Shown in pieces: positions 33,663 to 44,000 of a DNA stretch of 64,000 nt. The notes below the pieces were generated by a model. The model had not been told where the DNA came from and made no database searches. It saw nothing but the letters and a program-made list of their open reading frames with translations. How positions within the stretch are numbered: position 1 is the stretch's first letter; each line of letters starts with the position of its first letter. Source of the DNA: an uncultured Trichococcus sp. Its GTDB lineage: Bacteria > Bacillota > Bacilli > Lactobacillales > Aerococcaceae. The stretch is taken from the NCBI RefSeq assembly GCF_963667775.1, contig NZ_OY764015.1, positions 1,381,168 through 1,445,167 of the forward strand, written 5' to 3'. The translations under genes were made by a program, and so were the position numbers.

Positions 33663-34547
33663 TTATGCTTTGTTCTTTAATTCCTTCGCCAAGTCTTTCA
33701 GATACGGGCGCATTTTGTCGGCTGTGTCCTTGTTCTCCAGACCGAATTCAATGTTCGCGATCAACAGACCGTATTTGTCTCCCACGTCGTAGCGCTTGCC
33801 GGTATATTCGTACGCCACCAGCGGATGGATCGCGTTCAATGATTCAATCGCATCAGTCAACTGGATTTCATTCCCGGCATCCGGCGCTTGGTTGCGCAAA
33901 ATGTCGAATATTTCCGGCGTCAACAGGTACCTGCCGATGATGGCCAGGTTGCTCGGCGCTTCTTCCGGGGCCGGCTTCTCGATGAAGTGGTTGACGCTGT
34001 AGATGTGTTCGCCGACCTTCTCCTTGATGTCGATGATGCCGTAGCGGTTCGTCATGTTTTCAGGGATGCGCATCGTCGCAACGACGCCGCCCTTCGTTTC
34101 ATCGTAGGTATCCATCAAAGCTTTAGCCAATGGGACTTCGCTCGGCATGATATCATCACCCAACAACACGACAAACGGTTCGTTTCCGATGAAAGCTTCG
34201 GCCTGCAGAATCGCATCGCCGAGTCCATGCGGGTAGGCTTGGCGCACATAATGGATATGCGGAATGTTCGTCTTCTGAACCAATTCCAGCATCGCCGTCT
34301 TGCCTTTTTCTTTCAAGTTTTCTTCCAACGCGATATTTACGTCAAAATGGTCTTCGATCGGACTCTTGCCTTTCCCGGAGATGATGATGATCTCTTCGAT
34401 GCCGGCAGCCATAGCTTCTTCCACCACATATTGGATACTCGGTGTATCCACGATCGGCATCATCTCTTTAGCCATCGCTTTTGTTGCTGGTAAAAAACGT
34501 GTTCCCAAACCTGCTGCAGGTATTACAGCTTTCCGTACTTTCGTCAT
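33663..34547 (-). CDS. galU: UTP-glucose-1-phosphate uridylyltransferase GalU
   Basis: The 294-residue nucleotidyltransferase makes UDP-glucose from UTP and glucose-1-phosphate. Signatures: KAVIPAAGLGTRFLPATKAM (nucleotide-binding loop), KEMMPIVDTPSIQYVVEEA, VVLLGDDIM, FIEKPAPEEAPSNLAIIGRY and YDVGDKYGLL. ATG 34547 follows GAGGGAGACAC; the long upstream extension of the ORF is spurious. UDP-glucose feeds GalE and the glycosyltransferases of this locus, as well as glycolipids and teichoic acids. Confidence 0.96.
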   Translation of the reverse strand: MTKVRKAVIPAAGLGTRFLPATKAMAKEMMPIVDTPSIQYVVEEAMAAGIEEIIIISGKGKSPIEDHFDVNIALEENLKEKGKTAMLELVQKTNIPHIHYVRQAYPHGLGDAILQAEAFIGNEPFVVLLGDDIMPSEVPLAKALMDTYDETKGGVVATMRIPENMTNRYGIIDIKEKVGEHIYSVNHFIEKPAPEEAPSNLAIIGRYLLTPEIFDILRNQAPDAGNEIQLTDAIESLNAIHPLVAYEYTGKRYDVGDKYGLLIANIEFGLENKDTADKMRPYLKDLAKELKNKA

Positions 34548-34578
34548 GTGTCTCCCTCTTTCATGAATAGTCTGTTCC

Positions 34579-34587
34579 ATTATACCA
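34579..34587 (-). promoter_or_regulatory. Extended -10 promoter of galU
   Basis: The minus strand reads TGGTATAAT (TG-N-TATAAT) 32 bp upstream of the galU ATG; the -35 region is a T-tract from the neighbouring terminator. Confidence 0.55.
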
Positions 34588-34598
34588 AATATAACGAT

Positions 34599-34638
34599 AA
34601 AAAAAAACGCACCGACAGGAAAGTTCCCTTCGGTGCGC
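34599..34638 (-). terminator. Intrinsic terminator downstream of the glucosaminidase remnant
   Basis: CGCACCGA/TCGGTGCG stem with an internal AGGGAACTTTCCT stretch, followed on the minus strand by nine Ts. Confidence 0.8.
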
Positions 34639-34695
34639 GCTTGTTCAGAATAACTTAACCGTTTTTCCGGACATTCTCTCAGTCGGCAGTTCTTC

Positions 34696-35010
34696 TCACT
34701 GATCTGATGCTGGACACTCACCCTTGGGCGTATCAAACTGGCACAACTGATACTTTTCAATGTACGTATCCAGTCTCTCCGCATAATTTGGGTCTGTCGC
34801 ATACTTGCCTTGAAGGGCTGCAGTGGCATCTTTATAGGAAGTGGTGTTTTCCATCCAGACCGGGGCATAATGATTTTTATCATGATTTACCCCGTTCAAT
34901 AGTAAATCCACGTAGTCCTGCGCTGACTCATAAAGACTTGAGTAAGCCCGGAAACCCGCTGTGATCGTAATCAGTTCGCCATTGATCACTTCATTTACCG
35001 CTTTGAATGT
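34696..35010 (-). pseudogene. GH73 glucosaminidase remnant (C-terminal half only)
   Basis: The reading frame resembles the second half of the GH73 domain of the autolysin at 17182-20067: INGELITITAGFRAYSSLYE, SAQDYVDLLLNG and WMENTTSYKDATAALQGKYA match the autolysin's corresponding RLYPSYYESMIDYAEKLRNG and WKENTTSYQDATLYLTGRYA. The catalytic Glu half, signal peptide and binding modules are missing, and no ATG with a ribosome site precedes it; GTG 34989 is the only plausible start. It retains a terminator. Most likely a decayed gene, with a short cytoplasmic protein as the less likely alternative. Confidence 0.65.
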
Positions 35011-35154
35011 TGTAATATTAACAATAACATTAAATGCAAATAAAACATATATTATACTTCAATATTATTACCTTTCATTCCTATTACAGTACATTGCTGA
35101 AAAATCCACAAAGAAAGATGATTATGTGGTTTGAGGTTCGCATTCGTGGCGGAA

Positions 35155-35293
35155 TTCCCCGCCAAAATGGGTTTTGGTGGGGAATCTCGCGTTGTCCGCG
35201 GACACTTTTCCCCGCCAAGGTGGTTTCGGCGGGTTTTCTGGCCGTGATTTGAACTGAAATAGCCCGCCAAAATGCTTTTGGCGGGCTATTTCT
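35155..35293. repeat. Triple CCCGCCAAAA hairpin cluster
   Basis: Three related dyads: 35155-35184 (TTCCCCGCCAAAA/TTTTGGTGGGGAA), about 35210-35233 (CCCGCC/GGCGGG) and 35256-35293 (GAAATAGCCCGCCAAAA with its exact 17-nt complement, loop 3 nt). The sequence family is distinct from the CTCCGGCGA element. It lies in the 375-bp gap between the glucosaminidase remnant and galE; no gene is visible there. Confidence 0.7.
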
Positions 35294-35325
35294 CAGCATA
35301 AATTCGATTTTCGTATAAAATCAAC

Positions 35326-35374
35326 AGGGCCATATCAAAACTAGAAGATACTATCCTAGTTTTGATATGGCCCT
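35326..35374 (-). terminator. Long perfect hairpin after galE
   Basis: AGGGCCATATCAAAACTAG (35326-35344) pairs perfectly with 35356-35374 across an 11-nt loop, 12 bp past the galE stop. The T-run is poor (TGTTGATTTT), so termination is likely but not certain. Confidence 0.55.
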
Positions 35375-35385
35375 TGTGCATCTAT

Positions 35386-36402
35386 TTAACCAACTTCATA
35401 TCCATTCGGATTATTCTTTTGCCAATTCCAGGAATCGCGGCACATATCCGCCAATGTCTTCTGAGCTGTCCAGCCCAGTTCTTCCTTGGCTTTGGTCGCA
35501 TCCGCGTAACAAGTCGCGACATCTCCGGGGCGTCTGTCGATGATCGTGTACGGAATCTCGACGCCGGTAGCTTTCTGGAAGTTGTATGTCAAATCCAGCA
35601 CGCTGTAGCCGACTCCGGTGCCCAAGTTGTAGATGCCTACCCCATTTGTGTCCTTGATTTTGTCCAAGGCTTTGATGTGGCCCAACGCCAAATCGACGAC
35701 GTGAATGTAGTCCCGCACACCTGTGCCGTCCGGTGTGTCGTAATCGTCACCGAAGACGCTCAAGCGCGGCAATTTGCCGACCGCCACTTGCGTGATGTAC
35801 GGCATCAGGTTATTCGGGATGCCGGTCGGGTCTTCGCCGATCAGGCCGGATTCATGCGCGCCGATCGGGTTGAAATAGCGCAGCAAGGCGATGCTCCACT
35901 CGGAATCGGCGAATGCCACGTCCTGCAGGATCTGTTCGATCATCACTTTTGTGTAGCCGTAAGGATTCGTTGCGCTCGTCGGCATATCCTCCGTCAACGG
36001 CGACACATTGTTCATGCCGTAGACCGTCGCAGATGAGCTAAAGACGATATTCTTCACGCCATGATTGCGCATCACATCGCACAAAATCAATGAGCTGGTG
36101 ATGTTGTTGTGGTAATATTCGATCGGTTTCGCTACGGATTCTCCTACTGCTTTGTAGCCGGCGAAATGGATGACCGAGTCGATATCCTCTTTTGCGAAAA
36201 CGGCATCCAAGGCTTCGCGGTCCAGCACGTCCACTTCATAGAAAGTCGGTGCTTTGCCGGTGATTGTTTCGATCCGGTTCAACACTTCCGGTTTGCTGTT
36301 CGAATAGTTGTCGACGATAACGACTTCCTGGCCTGCGTTCAATAATTCCACTACGGTGTGGCTGCCGATATAACCGGCTCCGCCTGTTACTAAGACTGAC
36401 AT
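35386..36402 (-). CDS. galE: UDP-glucose 4-epimerase GalE
   Basis: A 338-residue extended SDR that interconverts UDP-glucose and UDP-galactose (or the GlcNAc forms). It has VLVTGGAGYIGSHTVVELL (NAD-binding), FAGYKAVGESV, catalytic Ser in SSSATVYG, YGYTK with Tyr and Lys, and RYFNPIGAHESGLIGEDP. Full length. It follows an LCP-family gene on the same strand with a 71-bp gap. In this context it supplies UDP-galactose for exopolysaccharide synthesis, although Leloir-pathway galactose use is also possible. Confidence 0.95.
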   Translation of the reverse strand: MSVLVTGGAGYIGSHTVVELLNAGQEVVIVDNYSNSKPEVLNRIETITGKAPTFYEVDVLDREALDAVFAKEDIDSVIHFAGYKAVGESVAKPIEYYHNNITSSLILCDVMRNHGVKNIVFSSSATVYGMNNVSPLTEDMPTSATNPYGYTKVMIEQILQDVAFADSEWSIALLRYFNPIGAHESGLIGEDPTGIPNNLMPYITQVAVGKLPRLSVFGDDYDTPDGTGVRDYIHVVDLALGHIKALDKIKDTNGVGIYNLGTGVGYSVLDLTYNFQKATGVEIPYTIIDRRPGDVATCYADATKAKEELGWTAQKTLADMCRDSWNWQKNNPNGYEVG

Positions 36403-36473
36403 AATATCCCTCTTTCCAAATGGTTGTTGTTGTTTATTTTCTTTTTCATTGTTGCTGCTGGCGAATGGTTTGC

Positions 36474-37559
36474 TTATTCTTCCGTTTCGCTGACGCTGCC
36501 AAAATCAGTTGTGCTCGTGTTCAGGATGGCGCTGCTCATCTGGCCATAGCCGAAGGACGCATCCGCATCCGACAGATTCATGTCGCTGAATTGCACTTCA
36601 TCGATCTCCAATTCATCACGCAGTGTGTTGGCGATGCGCAAGCGCTCTTCAGGATCCACATAATAATAGTAGATTTCGTCATAATACAGCTCTTCTCCGG
36701 CAATCGAAAGTTGGGTGAAGGTATCGAGTGCATCCACATAGCCTGACTTGATGTCGAGCAGATCCTCAAAGGAAAGGTTAGTTTGGATGTTCACTTCCAC
36801 CGCACTGAGGATCTTTTTGTAATTCGTGACGCTGTCGATGCTGATCAACTTATCCAAAATCGCTTTGATGACCATCCGTTGCCGATTCTGGCGGCCCAAG
36901 TCACCTTCCGGATCCTCTTTACGCATCCGCGCAAATGCCAGGGCATCCCATCCGTCCGCCAGTTTGGTTTCACCTTCCACAAAGGAAGAACCCTCAAACT
37001 CGAACGTCAGCGGACTCGTCAATTCGATGCCGCCGATTGCTTCGACGATATCATGCAACCCCTGCATATTGATTTCGACAAAATAGTCGATCGGTACATT
37101 CAGGAATTCCTGGATGGAGTTGATCGCCATCTGGGTACTGCCGAATGCGTAGGCATGTGTGATCTTGTCGTTGTACTCCGGATAGAGATTCGTTTCATAA
37201 CCGACCATCTCGGCATAACTGTCGCGCGGCACACTGACGATCGTTGTCGTTTTGGTGTTCGGATTGACCGTCGCAACGATGATCGTATCCGATCGACCGC
37301 CGCCTTCCGCGATGCCGTCCCCGTACATATCGATCCCCAACAGTGCAAACGAAATGGGGTGGGTCGCATCGACCGATACTTCCTCTTCCCGCATATTCTC
37401 CGTTTCGACATCCTCGAAAACAGTCTTCAGCGTGCTCTCCACATCGTCATAGACAATCCAGAAAAGCGCAAAAACGACGAGGACAACGCTCACCAATGAC
37501 AGCATAATGATACGATTTCGTTTTTTCTTCTTAAAATAATTGCTTCTTGTGTCATTCAT
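36474..37559 (-). CDS. LytR-CpsA-Psr (LCP) family cell-wall ligase 1
   Basis: 361 residues: a short basic cytoplasmic N-terminus, one transmembrane helix (~17-38) and an extracellular LCP domain with FALLGIDMYG, GRSDTIIVATVNPNTKTTTI, VSVPRDSYAEM, ITHAYAFGSTQMAINSIQEF and LAFARMRKEDPEGDLGRQNR (the Asp and Arg residues that bind the lipid pyrophosphate). LCP enzymes attach capsule, teichoic acid or exopolysaccharide from undecaprenyl carriers to peptidoglycan. The start at ATG 37559 follows AGAGG. It is one of three LCP genes in the window and is divergent from the giant NodB protein. Confidence 0.92.
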   Translation of the reverse strand: MNDTRSNYFKKKKRNRIIMLSLVSVVLVVFALFWIVYDDVESTLKTVFEDVETENMREEEVSVDATHPISFALLGIDMYGDGIAEGGGRSDTIIVATVNPNTKTTTIVSVPRDSYAEMVGYETNLYPEYNDKITHAYAFGSTQMAINSIQEFLNVPIDYFVEINMQGLHDIVEAIGGIELTSPLTFEFEGSSFVEGETKLADGWDALAFARMRKEDPEGDLGRQNRQRMVIKAILDKLISIDSVTNYKKILSAVEVNIQTNLSFEDLLDIKSGYVDALDTFTQLSIAGEELYYDEIYYYYVDPEERLRIANTLRDELEIDEVQFSDMNLSDADASFGYGQMSSAILNTSTTDFGSVSETEE

Positions 37560-37780
37560 CGATTCGAGCCTCTTTCTGCGCAACGTGGCTGGATGACAGC
37601 CCATCGCCCTACTTAATATCGCTTCATCAAGTATAGAACAATTCCGGCGAATGAAAAAGGCCTATTAAAAAACTTAACAAAAAAGCAAACCTATCGTAAA
37701 GTAATACTACTCAATTTTCACATAGTCCAACAAACCTTTTCATAGATGCTTTTCTGGGTTTAACGCGGATCACCCAACGC

Positions 37781-37809
37781 TTTTAAAACGCTTTCATTTG
37801 CGTTATAAT
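37781..37809 (+). promoter_or_regulatory. Candidate promoter with cre site for the seven-NodB gene
   Basis: TATAAT (37804-37809) lies 17 bp after a weak TTTTAA. Overlapping the -35 is a near-consensus cre site (minus strand TGAAAGCGTTTTAA, 37783-37796; one mismatch to TGNAANCGNWNNCA), which suggests CcpA repression. Confidence 0.5.
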
Positions 37810-37819
37810 AATGTAAAGT

Positions 37820-37860
37820 GGTTAAGTTAATCAGACAAATAAACCTATGCCGACTTAACC
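37820..37860 (+). promoter_or_regulatory. Inverted repeat at the 5' end of the seven-NodB mRNA
   Basis: GGTTAAGT (37820-37827) and ACTTAACC (37853-37860) are perfect inverted repeats 25 bp apart, starting about 10 bp downstream of the -10 box. It could be a regulator site or an mRNA-stabilising hairpin. The remaining ~150 bp of leader shows no convincing gene. Confidence 0.45.
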
Positions 37861-38012
37861 TCTTGCACTGTTTCCGCCACATTTCATTTTTAATAATACG
37901 AGTTAGGAGATGATCCCGATGGTTACGTAGTATATACACAAAAGTAAAGGAGAAGACGCACTGAACCGAATAGGTTTGTTTTCAAATTTAGCGTTTGAAG
38001 GAGGGCTGAATT

Positions 38013-41000
38013 ATGAAAAAGAGATTTATGATACTGCCTCCTTTCTTAGTCATATTTATGATGTACGGCGCGCTGCCGGATATATATGCAGCAACAGAAG
38101 GGACAACAGAGTCAATTGAAACGACACTCGAAGAGCCCACTCTCTATGAACCGCCACCAGGTATCCAACTGCCGGAAACAGTGATTGAAACCGACGACGC
38201 AAGCGAACCCGCTACAACAACTACGGAATCCCCACCCACAGAGATGACCGAAGCAGAAGATCAGCTATCGGAAACCGATGCACTTCCAACAGAAGAAGCA
38301 CTGCCGGAAACGGAAGATCCGCAACCAACCACCACAGAAACAACCACACCGGCGACCACGCCTACTGAGGACGCGACCATACCGGAAGCAACCGACCAGA
38401 CCACATCTACCACGGAAACACCAGAACCCGAAACGACTATTCCAACCGAACAACCAGCAGAACAACCAACACCGGAAACAGAAAGCCCGATTGTGACGGA
38501 AGTACCGGGTGAGAGCCCTGCCCCTACCGTTCCGACAGAGCCAGAGCCTCCCGAAATCTCAGAATCCACAACAGCAAATGAACCGATGGAAGAACCGGAA
38601 GTTGCGGAAGAACCGGAAGCCGAAATCACTTATGAAGAACCCATGCAGATGACTGCCGCCGCTTCCACAAACGACTACTCGGGCCCTTCTCAGATCATCA
38701 ATTCGGTGGATATCTCGGATAACGTGATTGCCTTGACTTTCGATGACGGCCATTCATACGGGAATCTTTACGACATCCTCTATAATTTAAAATATCTGGG
38801 CGTAAAGGCCACTTTCTTCATGAATGGTGATGCGGACGCATCCTTGTTGCAACAGATTGTTGCGGATGGGCATCAATTGGCGAATCACACCTATTCACAT
38901 GGTGATTCCACGACATTGTCGTCATCTGCCTTGGCCAATGACATCAACTTGATGGAAGACTACATCCAGGAAACGACCGGCACTTCATCCTTGCCGTTTT
39001 TCCGACTCCCTTACGGTTCCTACAACAGTTCCGTTTTGGACACGGTCGGAAGTCTTGGCTACCAATATACGATCGGTTGGGATGTCGACACGCTCGATTG
39101 GACCGGCATTTCCGAAACTGCCATCAGCAGTGCGGTCGTCAACAACGTCAGACCCGGCTCCATCGTTCTGATGCATGCCAGCGTCGGTGCAGCCAATACG
39201 CCTGAATCTTTGTGGTATTCCATTGCTGCGTTGAAAGAATCCGGCTACAGCTTCTCCACAGTCAGCAATCTCTTGGCATTGGGCGGATACTTCGCAATCG
39301 ATGAAGAAGAACCAATCGAAGAAGATTATTCGGATGCTATCCTATCGGAAGTCATCAACCAAGTGGAAACCGGTGAGAAGACCATTTCCTTGACCATCAG
39401 CGATGCATCCGATGCCGAAAATGTCCGCGAGATTCTGGCGAACCTGGCCACAATGGATGTGAAGGCCACCTTCTTCCTGAATGGCCTGACCGATGCTACC
39501 GTGATCAACGAAATCGTCCAACAAGGTCATGAAATCGGTAACCACACCTACACACACGATGCTGCCACCGAGATGACCGTGGACGAAATCGTCTGGGAAC
39601 TCAACACATTGGAAACATTGGTGCAGGACAGTACAGGCGGCGCAACCACACGCCCTTACTTCCGCGCTCCGATGGGTGAAACAAATGATCGCGTTCTGGC
39701 GACTGTCGCAAGTATGGGTTATCAGTACACCATCGGCTGGACCGTCGATACCCGCGATTGGAGCGGTACATTGACTTCAGCCCAAGTCAGCTCTGCAGTC
39801 GTGAATAATTTGGCACCAGGGGCCATCTTCCTGTTGCACGGAAATTCTTCCGCCAACACAACACCTGCAGCCTTATTGCAGATGATCACAGCCATCCGTC
39901 AACTCGGCTACAACTTCGCTACCATCAGCGGCTTGCTCGCTTTGGAAGGCTCCTATCCGACAACACCCGGGGAAGAACCTGGTGAAACAACCCCTGATCC
40001 AGATCCGAATCCGCCGAGCACCACTTCACCCGCCGAAATCGTGAACCAAGTCAACACCGATGTGCCGGTCATTTCCTTGACCATCAGTGACGCATCCGGA
40101 ACCGAGAACGTGCGGCAGATCCTCAACAACCTCGCACTGCTGGGAATCAAAGCTACCTTCTTCCTGAATGGTATGACCGATCCGAGCCTGATTGATGACA
40201 TCATCGCCCAAGGCCACGAAATCGGCAACCACACCTACAGTCATGAAGATGCCACGCTGATGACCGAAGCAGAATTGACGGCAGACCTCAATAACCTTGA
40301 ACAACTCGTCCAAGATGCAACCGGAACAAGCACAACACCTTACTTCCGTGCACCTATGGGGGAAACCAATACGACCGTTTTGGCGACCGCCGGCAGTCTC
40401 GGCTATGAATACGCCATCGGCTGGACAATCGAAACGCGCGATTGGAGCGGAACACAAACCGCAGCCCAAATCAGTTCCTCAATCGTCAACAGTGTAGCGC
40501 CTGGTTCTATCCTGCTCTTGCACGGCAGCGCCGATGCAGTTGCGACACCTGCCGCAATCCTGCAGATGGTGGCAGCTGTCCAAGCACTTGGTTATCGCTT
40601 CGAGACCATAACCGGTCTGTTGGCTTATCAAGGCATCTATACCAACACGCCTCCGGTAGTGGTTGATCCGGATGACGGGGATGATGGTGAGATCGACTAC
40701 GGAACCGGACCATCACGTTTTGTAAACCATGTCGACACTGGCAGGAACGTTATCGCCCTCACCTTCGATGATGGGGACGATTACACGAACTTGCATGACA
40801 TCATCTGGAACCTCAACTACCTGGGCGCGAAAGCCACCTTCTTCCTGAACGGTACGACCGATCCGGGATTGATGGCCGAACTCGTCGCATCCGGACACCA
40901 ATTAGCGAACCACACTTACTCGCACAATGACGATTCCACCTCTCTTTCAGCAGATGAATTGGCTTACGATCTGGCGCTGATGGAGGAATACATCCTGGAA

Positions 41001-44000
41001 ACGACGGGCGTATCTTCCAAACCTTATTTCCGAGCACCGGCTGGTGTCTACAATGATGCGGTCCTCGAAACGGTCGGCAGCCTCGGCTATGCCTACACCA
41101 TCGGCTGGACGCAGGACACACGCGACTGGGAAGGCTTTTCGGACACCGCGATCGCAGCCAGCGTCACCGATTATCTGGATGCCGGTTCCATCTACTTGTT
41201 GCATGCCAATCCTACTTCCGTGGGCACTCCTGAATCGTTATGGTACATCGTTGCGGAAGCCCGCAGACAAGGCTTCGAATTCGTCACGATCGAAGAATTG
41301 ATGGCGCTGGAAGGTGTCTATGATGACGGCGGAGATGATGGAGACGACAGCACTTACGAAGGTGTCTCCCAATTCATCGAACAGATCGACACGAACCAAA
41401 AAGTAGTCTCCTTGACATTCGATGATCTCGGCGACAGCCAAGTGCTCCAAGAGATTTTGGATGTGCTGTATGAAATGGATGTCAAAGCCACTTTCTTCCC
41501 GGACGGAACAGTCGATCCGGATATGCTCTATCAAGTCGTTTCCCAAGGACATGAAGTCGGCAATCACACCTATTCACACGAATTTTCGACTTATCTGACA
41601 ATCGAAGAATTGACCGCGGAAATGAATGCCTTGGAAAACAAAGTCCAAAATGCGACAGGCACGAGCACCAAACCGCTCTTCCGTCCGCCTTACGGTGACT
41701 TTGACCAATCCGTGTTGGAAACGGCAGGCAGTCTCGGCTACAAATACACGGTCGGCTGGTCTGTAGACAGCTTGGACTATCTGGGGACACTCTCTCCTGG
41801 AGATATCGCCTTCAATGTGCTGGATCAATTGGCTCCGGGCTATATCTACTTGATGCATGCCGTCCCTGAATCCAGCAGCACACCCGGCTCCCTGTACGAA
41901 ATCATCGCAACGGCCCGCGAATTGGGTTACTCTTTCGCTACCATCACCGATCTGATCGCACTGGATGGTGTGTATGAAGCCGATCCCGGCGACCCGAGCG
42001 ATCCAGACGATCCTATTGAAACCACGCTTTCCCAAGTGATCGAACAAGTAACGACCGGCGAAAAAGTCGTTTCGCTTACCATCAGCGATGCTTCCGATGC
42101 TGCAAACGTAAGGCAGATACTGGCGAACTTGGCGACACTGAACGTCAAAGCCACCTTCTTCCTGAACGGCCTGACCGATCCGACCTTGATCGACGACATC
42201 ATCGCCCAAGGCCACGAAATCGGCAACCATACCTACAGTCACGAAGATGCCACCCAAATGACGGAAGCCCAATTGACAACCGATCTCAACAACCTTGAGC
42301 AGCTCGTCCAAAACGCCTCCGGCACAAGCACAAAACCTTATTTCCGCGCTCCGATGGGGGCAACGAACACCACTGTGCTCACGACCGCCGGCACGCTCGG
42401 ATACGCCTACACAATCGGCTGGACGGTCGACACCCGTGACTGGTCCGGAACATTGACTGCAGCTCAAGTCAGCTCCGCGGTCGTGAACAACCTGACGCCT
42501 GGATCCATCTTCCTGCTGCACGGCAACAGTTCTGCAGCCACTACACCGGCCGCTTTGCTGGAAATGGTCGCAGCCGCACGCGCACTCGGGTATGAATTCA
42601 GCACCATCACAGGGTTGTTGGCGCTCCAAGGCATCTATCCTGATCCGGTTGACCCGGTCGATCCGGTTGATCCCGTCGACCCTGATCCACCGGTCATCAC
42701 AACACCTTCGCAACTGGTCAACCAAGTCAATACCAACCAACAAGTCATTTCCTTGACCATCAGCGATGTATCCAGTGCCGAAAATCTCCGCCAAATATTG
42801 ACGAATTTGGCCCTATTGGATGTGAAGGCGACCTTCTTCCTGAACGGGCTCACCGATCCGACTCTGATCGATGATATCCTTGCCCAAGGCCACGAAATCG
42901 GCAACCATACTTTCAGCCATGACGATGCCACCCAAATGACGACCGCCGAATTGACGGACGATCTGAATCAATTGGAGCAACTGGTGAAGACAGCGACCGG
43001 CGAAAGCACAACCCCTTACTTCCGCGCTCCGATGGGGGCAACGAACGCAACCGTATTGGCAACAGCCGGCAGCCTCGGCTACAGCTACACGATCGGTTGG
43101 ACAGTCGACACCCGCGATTGGTCCGGAACACTTTCCGCCAGCCAAGTCAGTGCGGCTGTCCTGAACAACCTTTCCGCTGGTGCCATCTATCTGTTGCACG
43201 GCAACAGTTCAGCCAGTACAACCCCTACAGCGCTGTTGGAAATGATCACAGCCGCCCGCGCCCTTGGTTATCAATTCACGACTATCAGCGGGTTGCTTGC
43301 CTTTGAGGGCGACTACAGTTATGAAGAGCCTGAACCGGAATTCGTTATCCCAGTGCTGGATGAATTCGGGAACATCACCAACCCGGTCATCACCCGGAAC
43401 GATGTCACCGATGTCTACAATCCATTAGGGACAGCAGATCCGTTCATCATCCTCGTCGACGGCGTCTACCACATGTTCTTCGAAGTTTTGAGGGACTATA
43501 ACGTCGCAACCCAAAGCTTCACTGACAGTGTCGCGCATGCCTACAGTAGCGACCTCGCCAATTGGACCTACACCCAAGTGGTTCTTGGTCCGGAAACGGA
43601 TGGCGTCCGCGCTGCCTATCCGAACGTCTTCGAGTACAACGACAGCTATTACATGGTTCCTGATCAAGCCGGCAATGTCGAAGCGTTCTTTGCTACTTCC
43701 TTCCCGCTCGGTTGGGACTATCACTCCACTTTATTGGAAGGGAACTTCGTTGACACGAACGTCTTCGAAGTCGGTGGCACATGGTACTTGACGACATCCG
43801 AACAACCGTACAACAGCATCTCTTTGTACTACAATACATCTGGCGACTGGCGCAATGACCAATGGCAACTGCATCCTGCCGGTCTGATCATCGAAGAGGA
43901 CTGGTCGGAAAAAGGTTACCGCGGTGCCGGCAACCCATTCGTGTTTGAGGATTATGTCGTGATGCCGGTACAGGTGACCCCTGTCGCAACCAATATCTAC

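Noticed and set aside
35052-35270. A 72-codon minus-strand frame over the CCCGCC hairpins
   Set aside because: It covers inverted repeats and has no ribosome site. Its last residues (IGMKGNN) faintly recall a GH73 segment but are too short to support a gene.
37948-38030. A possible small upstream ORF (CTG start after AAAGGAG) before the seven-NodB gene
   Set aside because: Non-ATG start and overlap into the main gene in another frame; no independent support.
38261-38629. Ser/Val/Gly-rich minus-strand frame and similar long antisense frames in the giant gene
   Set aside because: Antisense shadows of the Thr/Pro/Glu stalk and of the repeated NodB domains, with repetitive composition and no start signals.
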